Part shown: positions 23,481 to 32,163 of the stretch, piece by piece
How the letters are laid out: the number at the start of each line of letters is the position of its first letter
Numbering within the stretch: position 1 is the first letter of the stretch
Source: Candidatus Aminicenantota bacterium
GTDB taxonomy: Bacteria; Acidobacteriota; Aminicenantia; Aminicenantales; UBA4085
DNA: 32,176 nt
Direction: 5' to 3'
NCBI GenBank assembly: GCA_003141555.1
Contig: PLMN01000026.1
Span: forward strand, 1-32,176
Position numbers and translations under genes: made by a program
The notes under the pieces: model-generated
Told to the model about the DNA's origin: nothing
What the model saw: only the letters and a program-made list of their open reading frames with translations
The model's database searches: none

Positions 23481-25210
23481 AGAAATCCATCTTTCTGAAA
23501 GTGTTCGGCGGATATGCCCTCATCCTCCTGGCCGTCGGCGCCCTGATCGCCCTGTTTTCGTTCTCCACGATCCGCTCCCATTATCAGGACCTCCTGGCCC
23601 AAGACCTGGAATACCTGGGTCGGGCCCTCTCGACCGATGTCCGGGGCTTCCTCGATCAAGGTCGAACGGACGATATGGATGCTTACCTGAAGAGGGAGGC
23701 CAAGGACATCCATGCGCGGGTGACGGTGATCGACCCCTCGGGGACGGTCCTCGCGGACTCGGAGGCGGATCCCCGGAAGATGGAAAACCACAGGTATCGA
23801 CCCGAAGTGACCGACGCCCTAGAGGGGAGGATCGGCAGGTCGCTGCGGTACAGCGTGACGGTCGAAGAGAAAATGCTCTATGTCGGCTTGCCGCTCGAGA
23901 ACGATGGCCGGATCGTCGCCGTCCTCCGGCTGAGCCTGCTCATGAAGAATATCGACATGCTCCTGGGCAGCCTCCGGACGACCATCGGCCGGACCATCCT
24001 CCTCATGCTCCTGGCCGCCCTCCTTCTGGCGTTCTTCCTGTCTCTGAACATTATCCGGCCCATCCGGAAACTGACTCACGCCGCCCGGGAGATCGAAGCC
24101 GGCAAGTTCGGAACGCGCGTCACGCTGCACGCCAAGGACGACTTCTTCGAGCTCGGCGAAGCCTTCAATCTGATGACCGGGAGGATCGAGGCGCTGTTCG
24201 CCGACGTGTCCCGCCAGAAGGAGAGCTTGTCGAACATTCTCGCTTCCCTCGACGAGGGACTCCTGGCCGTCGATGCCGAAGGGCGGGTGGAGCTGGCCAA
24301 TGAGGCCTTCCGCAAGATCGTGGATGTCGCCGCCCCCGAGGGAAAATTTTACTGGGAGGTCGTCCGGAAGCCGCGGCTCCAGGAGTTCATCGCCCGGCTG
24401 CAGGACGAGTCGAAGCGCTTGAGCGCGGAGGTCCGCGTGGACGAAAAGACGCTCCTCTGCACCGGCGGGGCCCTCGATGATCGGGGCGGCGTCGTCCTGA
24501 CCCTGCACGACATCACCGACCTGAGAAACATCGAGGTCATCAAGCGGGATTTCATCGTCAACGCCTCGCACGAGCTGCGCACACCCCTGGCCGCCATCCT
24601 CGGCGCGGCCGAGACGCTGGAGGACGAGCCCGGCCGGGTCAACGCCGCCTCCCTGGAGATCTTGAAGCGGCACGCCGAGCGGCTCCGGGCCATCGTCGAG
24701 GACCTCCTGAAGCTGTCCGAGCTTGAAGAGCAGGGGTACCGTCTCGACCGCCGGGAGGTCGACCCGCGGGAGCTTGCCCGGAACGTCGTCCGGATCCTGT
24801 CGCCCCGCTTTAAGGAGAAGAACCTGGAGGCCAGGATCGAGTCCGCGGACGGGTTGCCCGTCCTCAAGGTCGATCCATTCCTCCTCGAACAGGCGCTGAT
24901 CAACCTGGTCGACAACGCGATCAAATATACCGACAAGGGGAACGTCACGATCTCCCTGGCTGCGGACGAAAGGGATTTCATCCTCGCCGTGCGGGATACC
25001 GGCGCCGGGATCCCGGCGGAGCATCTGCCCCGGATCTTCGAGCGGTTCTACGTGGTCGACAAGTCGCGGTCGAGGAAAGTCGGCGGGACGGGCCTCGGGC
25101 TGTCGATCGTCAAGCACATCATCCAGCTGCACGGCGGAACGGTCTCGGCGGCGAGCGAGGAAGGGCGGGGGACGGAGTTCACGATCCGGCTGCCCCTTCT
25201 CGGCGCTTGA
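23477..25210 (+). CDS. phoR: Phosphate-sensing histidine kinase, PhoR-like
   Basis: Predicted 577-residue inner-membrane kinase. TM1 is at about 7-30 (VFGGYALILLAVGALIALFS), followed by a periplasmic sensor of about 140 residues. TM2 is near 173-195 (ILLMLLAALLLAFFLSL), then a HAMP domain (IIRPIRKLTHAAREIEAG), a PAS-like segment (ILASLDEGLLAVDAEG), and HisKA with NASHELRTPL (H365). The catalytic domain has NLVDNAIKYT (N box), DTGAGIPAEHL (G1) and GGTGLGLSIVKHI (G2). The periplasmic sensor domain is larger than in E. coli PhoR, which lacks one, and resembles the Gram-positive PhoR/WalK plan. It presumably phosphorylates the adjacent regulator. Confidence 0.93.
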   Translation: MKKSIFLKVFGGYALILLAVGALIALFSFSTIRSHYQDLLAQDLEYLGRALSTDVRGFLDQGRTDDMDAYLKREAKDIHARVTVIDPSGTVLADSEADPRKMENHRYRPEVTDALEGRIGRSLRYSVTVEEKMLYVGLPLENDGRIVAVLRLSLLMKNIDMLLGSLRTTIGRTILLMLLAALLLAFFLSLNIIRPIRKLTHAAREIEAGKFGTRVTLHAKDDFFELGEAFNLMTGRIEALFADVSRQKESLSNILASLDEGLLAVDAEGRVELANEAFRKIVDVAAPEGKFYWEVVRKPRLQEFIARLQDESKRLSAEVRVDEKTLLCTGGALDDRGGVVLTLHDITDLRNIEVIKRDFIVNASHELRTPLAAILGAAETLEDEPGRVNAASLEILKRHAERLRAIVEDLLKLSELEEQGYRLDRREVDPRELARNVVRILSPRFKEKNLEARIESADGLPVLKVDPFLLEQALINLVDNAIKYTDKGNVTISLAADERDFILAVRDTGAGIPAEHLPRIFERFYVVDKSRSRKVGGTGLGLSIVKHIIQLHGGTVSAASEEGRGTEFTIRLPLLGA

Positions 25211-25242
25211 GCCGGGCTTTCCGCCGCCGTGCGTCGCCGCCG

Positions 25243-25992
25243 CTAGGCCGCGACGAAGGGCGACGCGTTTTTGCTGAAGGGGTTGATCCGGGCCGCCAGC
25301 GAATAGAGGAAGGGATAGGTTCCCTTGAGATGCTGGGCATAGGCCAGCCATTCACTCGCGATCTGGGAATACGCCCGGCGGACATCGACCGCGAGGTGGA
25401 GCGTGTCCGCCTCGGGCAGGTTCTCCAGATCTTCCGGTCTCATCTCCAGCTCATCCATCAGGTGGAACACCGCCCAAAGGAGGTCGGTGAAGCGGTCATG
25501 CTCCAGGAGGTTGGGATTCTCGAGCAGGCGGAGAAGGAATTCCCGGTGCGAGCAGAGGATCGTCTTCAGGTCCCGGAGCGAGGCGGGGCTGACATGGACC
25601 TTGTAGTTGAAGCAGCGGGCGGCCTCCATGGCCGCCAGGAAGTCCTTCTTTTCCCAGCGCCCGCCGAACTCCAGCCGAGGCGCGAGGTCCGAAGCGTTTT
25701 CCACGAACGTCGCGAACGTCCGAAGCATCTCGAGTCCGACGTCGTTGAAGAACGTCCCGATGACCATGTTCATCTTGTTCATCATGCCCTGCTTTTCGCG
25801 GCGGGACAGGATCTCCTCGAGGATGAGGATCACGAAGAGGATGTAGACGAACAGGAAGGCGATGTCCTTGATCAGGCTGTTGAAAAGATCCCGGGGCTGA
25901 TGAAAGACCAGGTAATCCAGGGCATAGACAAAGGCCGACGCTCCAACCAAGCTGAGGGCCATGATCAGGCGCCAGGGCGATCGTTTCCTCAT
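25243..25992 (-). CDS. Conserved two-TM membrane protein of unknown function
   Basis: Predicted 249 residues; I do not recognise a named family. Two hydrophobic helices near the N-terminus (WRLIMALSLVGASAFVYAL and IAFLFVYILFVILILEEIL) anchor a largely helical, charged cytoplasmic part. The C-terminus HLKGTYPFLYSLAARINPF resembles an ending I have seen in uncharacterised membrane proteins of similar build. The ATG at 25992 has GAGGAG 7 nt upstream; an ATG eight codons earlier does not. It converges on phoR with a 32-bp gap and is divergent from folK, so neighbours give no clear hint. No enzyme motif is visible. Confidence 0.85.
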   Translation of the reverse strand: MRKRSPWRLIMALSLVGASAFVYALDYLVFHQPRDLFNSLIKDIAFLFVYILFVILILEEILSRREKQGMMNKMNMVIGTFFNDVGLEMLRTFATFVENASDLAPRLEFGGRWEKKDFLAAMEAARCFNYKVHVSPASLRDLKTILCSHREFLLRLLENPNLLEHDRFTDLLWAVFHLMDELEMRPEDLENLPEADTLHLAVDVRRAYSQIASEWLAYAQHLKGTYPFLYSLAARINPFSKNASPFVAA

Positions 25993-26094
25993 CTCGTTTC
26001 TCCTCGCGGACGACAACGACGTTGGGATTGCGAAACCTTATTTTTGAAGATGGCCGCGGGAAAGTCAAGCCGGAATGAAGATGGGACGCCGCCG

Positions 26095-26124
26095 TTGACG
26101 GGGCCGGGCCGGACTCCATACAAT
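26095..26124 (+). promoter_or_regulatory. Sigma-70-type promoter of folK
   Basis: TTGACG (26095-26100), 18-bp spacer, TACAAT (26119-26124), giving a leader of about 30 nt before the folK start at 26161. Confidence 0.6.
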
Positions 26125-26160
26125 GAAGGCCGGCCGATTTTCCGAGGACGCGTGATATAT

Positions 26161-26718
26161 ATGATCTATCATCTGGGATTGGGAAGCAACCTGGGCAGCC
26201 CGGCGATAAACCTGGAACGGGCGCGGCGCCTCCTTGCTTCCGAAGGCATCGTCATCCTCCGGGCTTCGGCCTTGTACCGGACCGAGCCGGTGGGCTTTGC
26301 CGACCAGCCCTGGTTTCTGAATCAAGTCCTCGAGGTCGAATCCGAGCTTTCGCCCTGGGAGATGCTGAAAACGGCCAAGGCCATCGAAAAGGGGATGAAG
26401 CGCCGCGCTGCGCCGCCGAACGGTCCCCGAGTGATCGACATCGACATCCTGCTCGCGGGTCCCGCGGTAGTCCGGAGCCCCTCCCTGTCCGTCCCTCATC
26501 CGCGGCTCGAAGAGCGCAATTTCGTCCTTGTCCCTCTCGCGGAGATCGCCGCCGGGGCGGTCCATCCCGTCCTCAAGGCAAGCATCGCCGATCTGCTCCG
26601 CCTGTCGCCGGACCGCTCTCGCGTGGAAAAGATCGAGGTGAGGGCCAAAACGGGCCGCCGGGCCGGAAGGGGAGCGCGATCTTCGCCCCCGGCTAAAAAG
26701 CGTCCACGAAGTGGTTGA
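26161..26718 (+). CDS. folK: 6-hydroxymethyl-7,8-dihydropterin pyrophosphokinase
   Basis: Predicted 185 residues. The enzyme transfers pyrophosphate from ATP to 6-hydroxymethyl-7,8-dihydropterin in folate synthesis. HPPK motifs: LGLGSNLGSPAINLERAR at the N-terminus, SALYRTEPVGFADQPWFLNQV, GPRVIDIDILLAG (the metal-binding DxD) and VPHPRLEERNFVLVPLAEI. The folK domain ends near residue 150; the last 30 or so residues are basic, low-complexity and lie where the gene overlaps the convergent yraN gene by 26 nt. ATG 26161 is taken as start; GTG 26152 is nearer to GAGGA (26144) but too close for good spacing. It is not near other folate genes. Confidence 0.93.
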   Translation: MIYHLGLGSNLGSPAINLERARRLLASEGIVILRASALYRTEPVGFADQPWFLNQVLEVESELSPWEMLKTAKAIEKGMKRRAAPPNGPRVIDIDILLAGPAVVRSPSLSVPHPRLEERNFVLVPLAEIAAGAVHPVLKASIADLLRLSPDRSRVEKIEVRAKTGRRAGRGARSSPPAKKRPRSG

Positions 26719-27061
26719 CGACGGGACGCCCGTCTTCCGGGAAGAGGACCGCGATCACGTCAAAACGGCACGGGACGTCGCCCAGGCGATGGCGGACGAG
26801 GAATGCTTGGGCGAGCCTCCGAAGCTGGGCTTGTTTGGAGGGCGTGACCGACTCCTCAGGACGGCCGCAGCCCGTCCCGGAGCGGGTCTTGACCTCGACG
26901 AAAACCAGGATCCCGCGCCGTCGGGCGACGATGTCGATTTCGCCCCGGAGGAGCCGCGCCCCCCGGGCCAGGATTTTATAACCCCGCCGTTCGAGATGTG
27001 AAGCCGCCGCCTCTTCCCCGCGCCGGCCTAGCTCCCGCCGGAGGTCCGGACGATTTTCCAT
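26693..27061 (-). CDS. yraN: UPF0102 (YraN-like) endonuclease-fold protein
   Basis: Predicted 122 residues, the usual family length. UPF0102 features: ELGRRGEEAAASHLERRGYK, then RGEIDIVARR and VFVEVKTRSG, which form a PD-(D/E)XK-like core (E-x-D ... E-V-K). CRFDVIAVLFPEDG closes the fold. The family resembles Holliday-junction resolvases but lacks a settled function. Its only ATG overlaps the cysS 3' end by 34 nt, so the two are co-transcribed, probably with translational coupling. Its 3' end runs into folK from the opposite side. Confidence 0.92.
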   Translation of the reverse strand: MENRPDLRRELGRRGEEAAASHLERRGYKILARGARLLRGEIDIVARRRGILVFVEVKTRSGTGCGRPEESVTPSKQAQLRRLAQAFLVRHRLGDVPCRFDVIAVLFPEDGRPVVNHFVDAF

Positions 27062-28443
27062 CGCACGCCGTCCTTGGTGTCTTCGAGGACGACGCCGGCC
27101 GCGGCGAGCTCCTTGCGGATCTTGTCGGCCAGGGAAAAATCCCTGGCTTTCCTGGCCTTTTCCCTGGCCTCGACCTTGGCCCGGAGCTCCGCGGGCAGAT
27201 CCCGCTCGCCCGGCCTCGGGGGCATGATTCCGAGGACGCCGTCCAGGGAATAGACGTAGGCCGCGACGGCAATTGCGTCACCGGCCGCGAGCCGGTCCTC
27301 CTTGATTAGGACATTGACCCTCCGGATGAGCTCGAACAAGGCGGTCAGGGAGATGGAAATGTTCAGATCGTCGGCCAGGCCTTCATCGAATTTGGCCCTC
27401 GTGTCGACCAGGAGAAGGGCGATTTCGGGCGAGCTGCCGGCGGGAAAGGCGCGGGTCTCGAGCTCGAATAGAAAATCTCTGATCCGGCGCAAGCCCGCCG
27501 CGGCCTGGTCGAGGGCCTCGAACGTGAAATTGAGGACCTTGCGGTAGTGGGTCGAGACGAGGAGAAGGCGAAGAGCCATGGGGTCGATCCCGCGGGTTTG
27601 GACGAGATCCGGAATCGTATAAAAATTTCCTTTGGACTTCGACATTTTTTCCCCATCCACGATCAGGTGGTGGCAATGGAGCCAGTAATTGACGAACGGC
27701 CGCCCGGCAAAGGCTTCGGATTGGGCGATCTCGTTCTCGTGGTGGGGAAAGATATTGTCCACCCCGCCGCAGTGGATATCGAACGGCTGGCCGAGGTAGC
27801 GGGCGCTCATGGCCGAGCATTCGATGTGCCAGCCCGGCCGCCCCGGCCCGATCTCGGTCTCCCAGACGGGATCGCCTTCCTTCGGCGCTTTCCACAGGGC
27901 GAAGTCCTGGATGCTTTCCTTTTCATATTCGTCCGATTCGATCCTCCCGGACGGGCGAAGCTCGGAGAGGTCGAACTTGGACAGCCGGCCGTAGTCGGGA
28001 AATCGCGAGATCTTGAAATAAATCGACCCGTCCTTGCGGTAGGCAACTCCCTTCTCGAGCAGCCCTTTGATGATCCGGACCATATCCGGAATGTGGGCCG
28101 TGGCGCGCGGGTAGACGTCGGCCGGCTCGATCCGAAGAACGGCCAGGCCCTCGTGGAACGCCCGGATGAAGGGGGCGGTATATTCCTCGAGCCCGACCCC
28201 TTTGGCGTTCGCCCCCCGGATCGTCTTGTCGTCCACGTCCGTGATGTTCATCACGTGGGTGACCCGGAATCCGCTGTATTTCAAGAATCTTTTGAGCAGG
28301 TCCTCGAACATATAGGCCCGATAATTGCCGATATGGGCCTCGTCGTAGACCGTGGGACCGCAGGTATAGAGCTTGACCTCACCCGGGACGAGCGGAACGA
28401 ACGGCTCCTTGGCGCCGGAGAGCGTGTTGGTGAACCGGATCAT
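27028..28443 (-). CDS. cysS: Cysteinyl-tRNA synthetase
   Basis: Predicted 471-residue class I aminoacyl-tRNA synthetase charging tRNA-Cys. Zinc site: C28 in YTCGPTVYD, with WHIECSAM and the HHENEIAQSEA stretch supplying the other ligands. The HIGH motif is AHIGNYRAY and KMSKS is GEKMSKSKGNF. GGVDNIFPHHENE and VMNITDVDDKTIRGA are family hallmarks. The start at 28443 begins MIRFTNTLSG; the open frame extending to 28857 overlaps the divergent LKR gene and is spurious. No Shine-Dalgarno precedes the ATG, while TATAAT lies 10 nt upstream. Confidence 0.96.
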   Translation of the reverse strand: MIRFTNTLSGAKEPFVPLVPGEVKLYTCGPTVYDEAHIGNYRAYMFEDLLKRFLKYSGFRVTHVMNITDVDDKTIRGANAKGVGLEEYTAPFIRAFHEGLAVLRIEPADVYPRATAHIPDMVRIIKGLLEKGVAYRKDGSIYFKISRFPDYGRLSKFDLSELRPSGRIESDEYEKESIQDFALWKAPKEGDPVWETEIGPGRPGWHIECSAMSARYLGQPFDIHCGGVDNIFPHHENEIAQSEAFAGRPFVNYWLHCHHLIVDGEKMSKSKGNFYTIPDLVQTRGIDPMALRLLLVSTHYRKVLNFTFEALDQAAAGLRRIRDFLFELETRAFPAGSSPEIALLLVDTRAKFDEGLADDLNISISLTALFELIRRVNVLIKEDRLAAGDAIAVAAYVYSLDGVLGIMPPRPGERDLPAELRAKVEAREKARKARDFSLADKIRKELAAAGVVLEDTKDGVRWKIVRTSGGS

Positions 28444-28453
28444 GGCGGGTCTT

Positions 28454-28459
28454 ATTATA
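28454..28459 (-). promoter_or_regulatory. -10 element of cysS, near-leaderless
   Basis: Minus-strand TATAAT ends 10 nt before the cysS ATG, predicting a leader of only a few bases. The expected -35 region (28477-28482) reads TTTCTT, a weak match. Confidence 0.45.
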
Positions 28460-28514
28460 ATCACCCTCCGGGGCAAAAGAAATAGGAGGCGGACCGCCTC
28501 GCCCGGCCGGAAAA

Positions 28515-28543
28515 TTGACCGGACCGGGCATTTATGACATAAT
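28515..28543 (+). promoter_or_regulatory. Promoter of the lysine-degradation operon
   Basis: TTGACC (28515-28520), 17 bp, CATAAT (28538-28543). A second -10-like TATAAT lies at 28556-28561. The short inverted repeat ATGAC/GTCAT (28534-28553) overlaps the -10 and could be an operator. The predicted leader to the start at 28585 is about 35 nt. Confidence 0.5.
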
Positions 28544-28584
28544 TTCCCGTCATCATATAATATTTCCGCAAGCGAGATGCACTT

Positions 28585-29898
28585 ATGCCCAACATCATCG
28601 GCATCCGCCGGGAAGACCGAAATCCCTGGGAGCGCCGCGTTCCCCTGATCCCCAGCCATGTCCGGGAGCTCATCAGGGTTCACGGCCTCAAGGTGTTGAT
28701 CCAGCCGTCCCCGATCCGCGTCTTTGCGGACGAGGACTTCAACCTCGAGGGGGCGGAGGTCCAGGACAGCCTCGTTCCGGCCTCGGTCGTTCTTGGGATC
28801 AAGGAGATCCCGGCGGCCTTTTTCGAGGAGGGCAAGACCTATGTCTTCTTCTCGCATACCATCAAGGGACAGCCGGGAAACATGCCGATGCTGAAGTCCC
28901 TGATCGAGCGCAAGGCCAGCTTGATCGATTTCGAGCGGATCGTCGACGAAAAGGGCCGCCGGCTGATGTTCTTCGGCCGCCAGGCCGGCGCGGCGGGCAT
29001 GATCGATTCGCTCTGGACCCTAGACCGGCGGCTGAAGGCCGAGGGGATGGATAGCCCGTTCGGCGGTGTCCGGCAAACGCTTTATTATCAGAGCCTTGTC
29101 GAGGCGAAGGAAGAGATCGTGGACATCGGTGAGGGCATTCGGCGGAAGGGCCTGCCGCCCTCCCTCGTGCCGTTCATCTGCGGCTTTTTGGGTTACGGGC
29201 ATGTCTCCCAGGGCGCCCAGGAAATCTTCGACCTCCTGCCCGGCAACGACATCGATCCCTTGGAGTTCGACGAGTTTCTGCGCCGGGGCGATTTCTCTCC
29301 CCATCGCGTCTACAAAGTCGTCTTCCGCGAGGAGCATCTCGTCCGGCCCCGCAACCCGGCCGTGGCCTTCGATCTCCAGGACTACTACGATCATCCAGAA
29401 GCGTACGAGCCCATCCTGGAAAAATACCTCCCCCATCTGAACATGCTCATCAACGGCCTCTACTGGACTCCCCGCTACCCGCGCTTCGTCACCAAAAAGT
29501 ACCTCCGAGCGCTCTACGGCGGCGCCGAAGCGCCGCGCTTGAAGGTCATCGGCGACATTTCCTGCGACATCAACGGGGCGATGGAATGCACGATCAAGGA
29601 CACGGACCCGAGAGATCCCGTCTATGTCTATGACCCGGCGGCCGACGCGGCGATTCCCGGCGTCCAGGGCAACGGGCCCGTCATCATGGCGGTTTACAAC
29701 CTTCCGGCGGAGATCCCGCTCGAATCCTCCGTCTTCTTCAGCCAGTCGCTCATGCCTTTCATGCCCGCCCTCGCGCGCGCGGACTTCCGCGGAGCCTTCG
29801 AGGACTGCGAGCTTCCCCTGCCGATCAAGAAGGCCGTGATCCTCTTCAGGGGAGAGTTCACCCCGGCCTACCGATATATGGCCGACTTTCTGAAATAA
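28585..29898 (+). CDS. Lysine-ketoglutarate reductase (saccharopine-forming), AASS N-terminal-like
   Basis: Predicted 437 residues, expected to condense L-lysine with 2-oxoglutarate to saccharopine using NAD(P)H. The sequence follows the LKR half of the bifunctional eukaryotic AASS closely: GIRREDRNPWERRVPLIPSH, FFSHTIKGQPGNMPML, GRQAGAAGMIDSL, FLGYGHVSQGAQEIFDLLP, NGLYWTPRYPRFVT and VIGDISCDINGAMECT. The N-terminal part belongs to the alanine dehydrogenase/PNT-N fold. Here it is a free-standing protein, with the dehydrogenase half encoded by the next gene. The Shine-Dalgarno is poor (GCGAGA). Direction (catabolic) is inferred from the AASS-like pairing. Confidence 0.88.
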   Translation: MPNIIGIRREDRNPWERRVPLIPSHVRELIRVHGLKVLIQPSPIRVFADEDFNLEGAEVQDSLVPASVVLGIKEIPAAFFEEGKTYVFFSHTIKGQPGNMPMLKSLIERKASLIDFERIVDEKGRRLMFFGRQAGAAGMIDSLWTLDRRLKAEGMDSPFGGVRQTLYYQSLVEAKEEIVDIGEGIRRKGLPPSLVPFICGFLGYGHVSQGAQEIFDLLPGNDIDPLEFDEFLRRGDFSPHRVYKVVFREEHLVRPRNPAVAFDLQDYYDHPEAYEPILEKYLPHLNMLINGLYWTPRYPRFVTKKYLRALYGGAEAPRLKVIGDISCDINGAMECTIKDTDPRDPVYVYDPAADAAIPGVQGNGPVIMAVYNLPAEIPLESSVFFSQSLMPFMPALARADFRGAFEDCELPLPIKKAVILFRGEFTPAYRYMADFLK

Positions 29899-29920
29899 TC
29901 CGGGTTCCGGAGGCGCGGGC

Positions 29921-31249
29921 ATGACGATGATCCTGGTTCTGGGCGCTGGCTTCGTAGCCGGACCCCTCGTCCGATATTTCCTGGAATTTCCTGAGATCAA
30001 GGTCCGGATCGCGGACGTGGAGCTTCCCAAAGCCCGGGCCCTGGCCGGGTCGCATCCGCGCGCCGAGGCCGTTGCCCTCGACCTCAGGAGCGACGAGTCC
30101 CTGAAACGGGAAATCGCCGGCGCGGATCTCGTGGTCAGCCTTGTCCCGTATGCGTTCCACCCGGTGGTGGCGAAGCACTGCATCGCCTTCCACCGGAACA
30201 TGGTGACGACGTCCTATGCGAGCGAGGCCATGAAAAGTCTCGACGCGGACGCGCGCCGGGCGGGGATCACGCTCTTGAACGAAGTCGGGCTGGATCCCGG
30301 CATCGACCACATGGAGGCGATGCGGGTCATCCACAGGATCGGGGACGAGGGCGGGACCGTCCTGGGATTCACCTCCTGGTGCGGCGGCCTGCCCGCGCCC
30401 GAATCCAACACCAATCCCTTCGGCTATAAGTTCTCGTGGAGCCCGCGGGGCGTGCTCCTGGCGGGCACGAACGCCGCGCATTACCTCAAAGAGGGCCGGG
30501 AGACTCTCATCCCCGGTCCCGAGCTCTTCGCCCATTACGAAATGGTGAACGTCGAGGGCCTGGGGACCTTCGAAGGCTATCCCAATCGGGACTCCCTGTC
30601 CTATGCGGGGCTCTACGGAATCCCGAAGACCCGGACGATGTTCCGCGGGACGCTGCGATACCCCGGTTGGTGCGCGACCATGAAAAAGATCGCCGATGTC
30701 GGTCTTCTCGGCCAAGCCGGGAGGGACCTCCGAGGCAAGACCTTCGGCGGCTTGCTGCGAGAGCTGACGGGCTTGCCGCCGGCTTCGGACCTGAAGACCG
30801 CCCTCCCGGAGAGGCTGAGGCTTCCCGCCGGATCCGCGGTCCTGGATCGCTGGGAATGGCTCGGTCTGCTCGCCGAGGCGCCGATTCCCCTAGACCAGGG
30901 CTCGCCCCTCGAAGTCCTCGAAGGCCTCATGCTCGACAAGCTTCGCTACGCCGAGGGAGAGCGGGACATGATCATCCTCCGGCACGAGTTCCGCTACGCC
31001 GCCGCCGACGGCGGAGAACGGTCGGCCATCTCGACCCTGATCGACTACGGCCTTCCCGGCGGCGATTCGTCGATGGCCCGGACCGTCGGGCTTCCGGCCG
31101 CTGTCGGGGCCAAGCTCGTCTTGGACGGCAGGATTTCGCGGAAGGGCGTCTGCGTTCCCATTCATCGCGAGATCTACGGACCCATTCTCCGGGAGCTCGA
31201 AGGCCGCGGCCTCGTTTTCCAGGAAAACGAGGGACCGGCCGGCTCCTGA
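29921..31249 (+). CDS. Saccharopine dehydrogenase (glutamate-forming), AASS C-terminal/LYS9-like
   Basis: Predicted 442 residues. It should oxidise saccharopine to 2-aminoadipate 6-semialdehyde and glutamate with NAD(P)+. The N-terminal Rossmann motif is VLGAGFVAGPLVRYF. Family signatures are SYASEAMKSLDADARRAGIT, LLNEVGLDPGIDHMEAM, CGGLPAPESNTNPFGYKFSW and the following SPRGVLLAG. The C-terminal part contains the KGVCVPIHREIYGPIL segment typical of the family. CGGAGG lies 7 nt before the ATG. It follows the LKR gene by 22 nt and precedes amrB by 12 nt, forming one operon. Confidence 0.92.
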   Translation: MTMILVLGAGFVAGPLVRYFLEFPEIKVRIADVELPKARALAGSHPRAEAVALDLRSDESLKREIAGADLVVSLVPYAFHPVVAKHCIAFHRNMVTTSYASEAMKSLDADARRAGITLLNEVGLDPGIDHMEAMRVIHRIGDEGGTVLGFTSWCGGLPAPESNTNPFGYKFSWSPRGVLLAGTNAAHYLKEGRETLIPGPELFAHYEMVNVEGLGTFEGYPNRDSLSYAGLYGIPKTRTMFRGTLRYPGWCATMKKIADVGLLGQAGRDLRGKTFGGLLRELTGLPPASDLKTALPERLRLPAGSAVLDRWEWLGLLAEAPIPLDQGSPLEVLEGLMLDKLRYAEGERDMIILRHEFRYAAADGGERSAISTLIDYGLPGGDSSMARTVGLPAAVGAKLVLDGRISRKGVCVPIHREIYGPILRELEGRGLVFQENEGPAGS

Positions 31250-31261
31250 GGGGGAGAATCC

Positions 31262-32068
31262 ATGAGAAGAAAAGCGGCGTTCGCGGGGTCTTTCTATCCG
31301 GGCTCGAAAGGCCAGCTCAAAGAGCAGTTGAGCACACTGATCGATCTTGCCGCGGACAAGATTCCGGCTAAGGCCGTGGTGGCTCCCCATGCGGGGTACA
31401 TCTATTCGGGTCCCGTGGCGGGGGCCGTCTATTCCTCGGTCGTGATTCCCGACCGTTTGGTCATCCTGGCTCCGAGCCACAGGCCCATCCGGCCGGTCTT
31501 CGCCCTGATGGAGGATGGCTCGTGGGAAACTCCGCTCGGCCTCGTCCCGGTTGAGAAGGACCTGGCCGCGGCCATTCGAAAGGCCGGGCGCTACGCCGTC
31601 GTCGATCCCGCCGCTCATGAAAAGGAGCATTCCCTCGAAGTCCAGCTTCCGTTCCTCCAATACCTCAACCCTCGGATCTCGATGGTCCCCGTGGCGGTTT
31701 CCTACCTGGCGACTTTCGACCAGCTCGAGGACCTCGGCCGGGCGGTCGCAGCCGGCATTCGGGGTCTCGGTCGGGACGTCTTGATCGTGGCCAGCACGGA
31801 CATGAGCCATTATCTCAGCCGGCGGGAGGCCGAGACACGGGACGCTCTTGCCATCCGCAAAATCCTCACCCTCGACCCCCGGGGGCTGTTCGACGTGGTA
31901 AGGGCCGAGGACATCAGCATGTGCGGCTTCCAGCCGACGGCGGCCGCGCTGATCGCGGCGAAAGAGCTTGGAGCGGAAAAGGCCGAGCTCGTCATGTACG
32001 CCACGTCGGGCGACCGGACGGGCGACGACCGGGAAGTGGTCGGCTACGCCGGCCTGCGCATATACTGA
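31262..32068 (+). CDS. amrB: MEMO1/AmrB family protein
   Basis: Predicted 268 residues of the MEMO family (AmmeMemoRadiSam system protein B), related in fold to class III extradiol dioxygenases. Conserved metal-site-like residues are H43 in APHAGYIYSG, H73 in LAPSHRPI and C221 in SMCGFQPTAA; VASTDMSHYLSR and EKEHSLEVQLPFLQ are further family motifs. The usual partners, an AMMECR1 protein and a radical SAM enzyme, are not in the window, and the gene is instead third in a lysine-degradation operon (12-nt gap). Its activity is not established. Human MEMO1 is reported to bind copper or iron. Confidence 0.92.
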   Translation: MRRKAAFAGSFYPGSKGQLKEQLSTLIDLAADKIPAKAVVAPHAGYIYSGPVAGAVYSSVVIPDRLVILAPSHRPIRPVFALMEDGSWETPLGLVPVEKDLAAAIRKAGRYAVVDPAAHEKEHSLEVQLPFLQYLNPRISMVPVAVSYLATFDQLEDLGRAVAAGIRGLGRDVLIVASTDMSHYLSRREAETRDALAIRKILTLDPRGLFDVVRAEDISMCGFQPTAAALIAAKELGAEKAELVMYATSGDRTGDDREVVGYAGLRIY

Positions 32069-32102
32069 AAAACGTCATCCCGAGCGAAGCAAGGGATTGA
32101 AA

Positions 32103-32163
32103 AAGGGGACACGGAATACTCAATTTCCGTCGGCAAAGAGAATTCGGGGTTCCGTGTCCCCTT
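32103..32163. repeat. REP-like inverted repeat downstream of amrB
   Basis: AAGGGGACACGGAA (32103-32116) and TTCCGTGTCCCCTT (32150-32163) are perfect 14-bp arms around 33 nt. It starts 34 bp after the amrB stop. AAGGGGACAC palindromes of this kind are commonly seen with RAYT (REP-associated tyrosine transposase) elements, but no transposase fits in the remaining sequence. A large hairpin could also act as a terminator or RNA stabiliser. Confidence 0.65.

Noticed and set aside
23819-25351. 510-codon minus-strand open frame opposite phoR
   Set aside because: Antisense shadow; the plus-strand kinase motifs are complete.
28444-28857. N-terminal extension of cysS
   Set aside because: It would overlap the divergent LKR gene and both promoters; family length and motifs fit the start at 28443.
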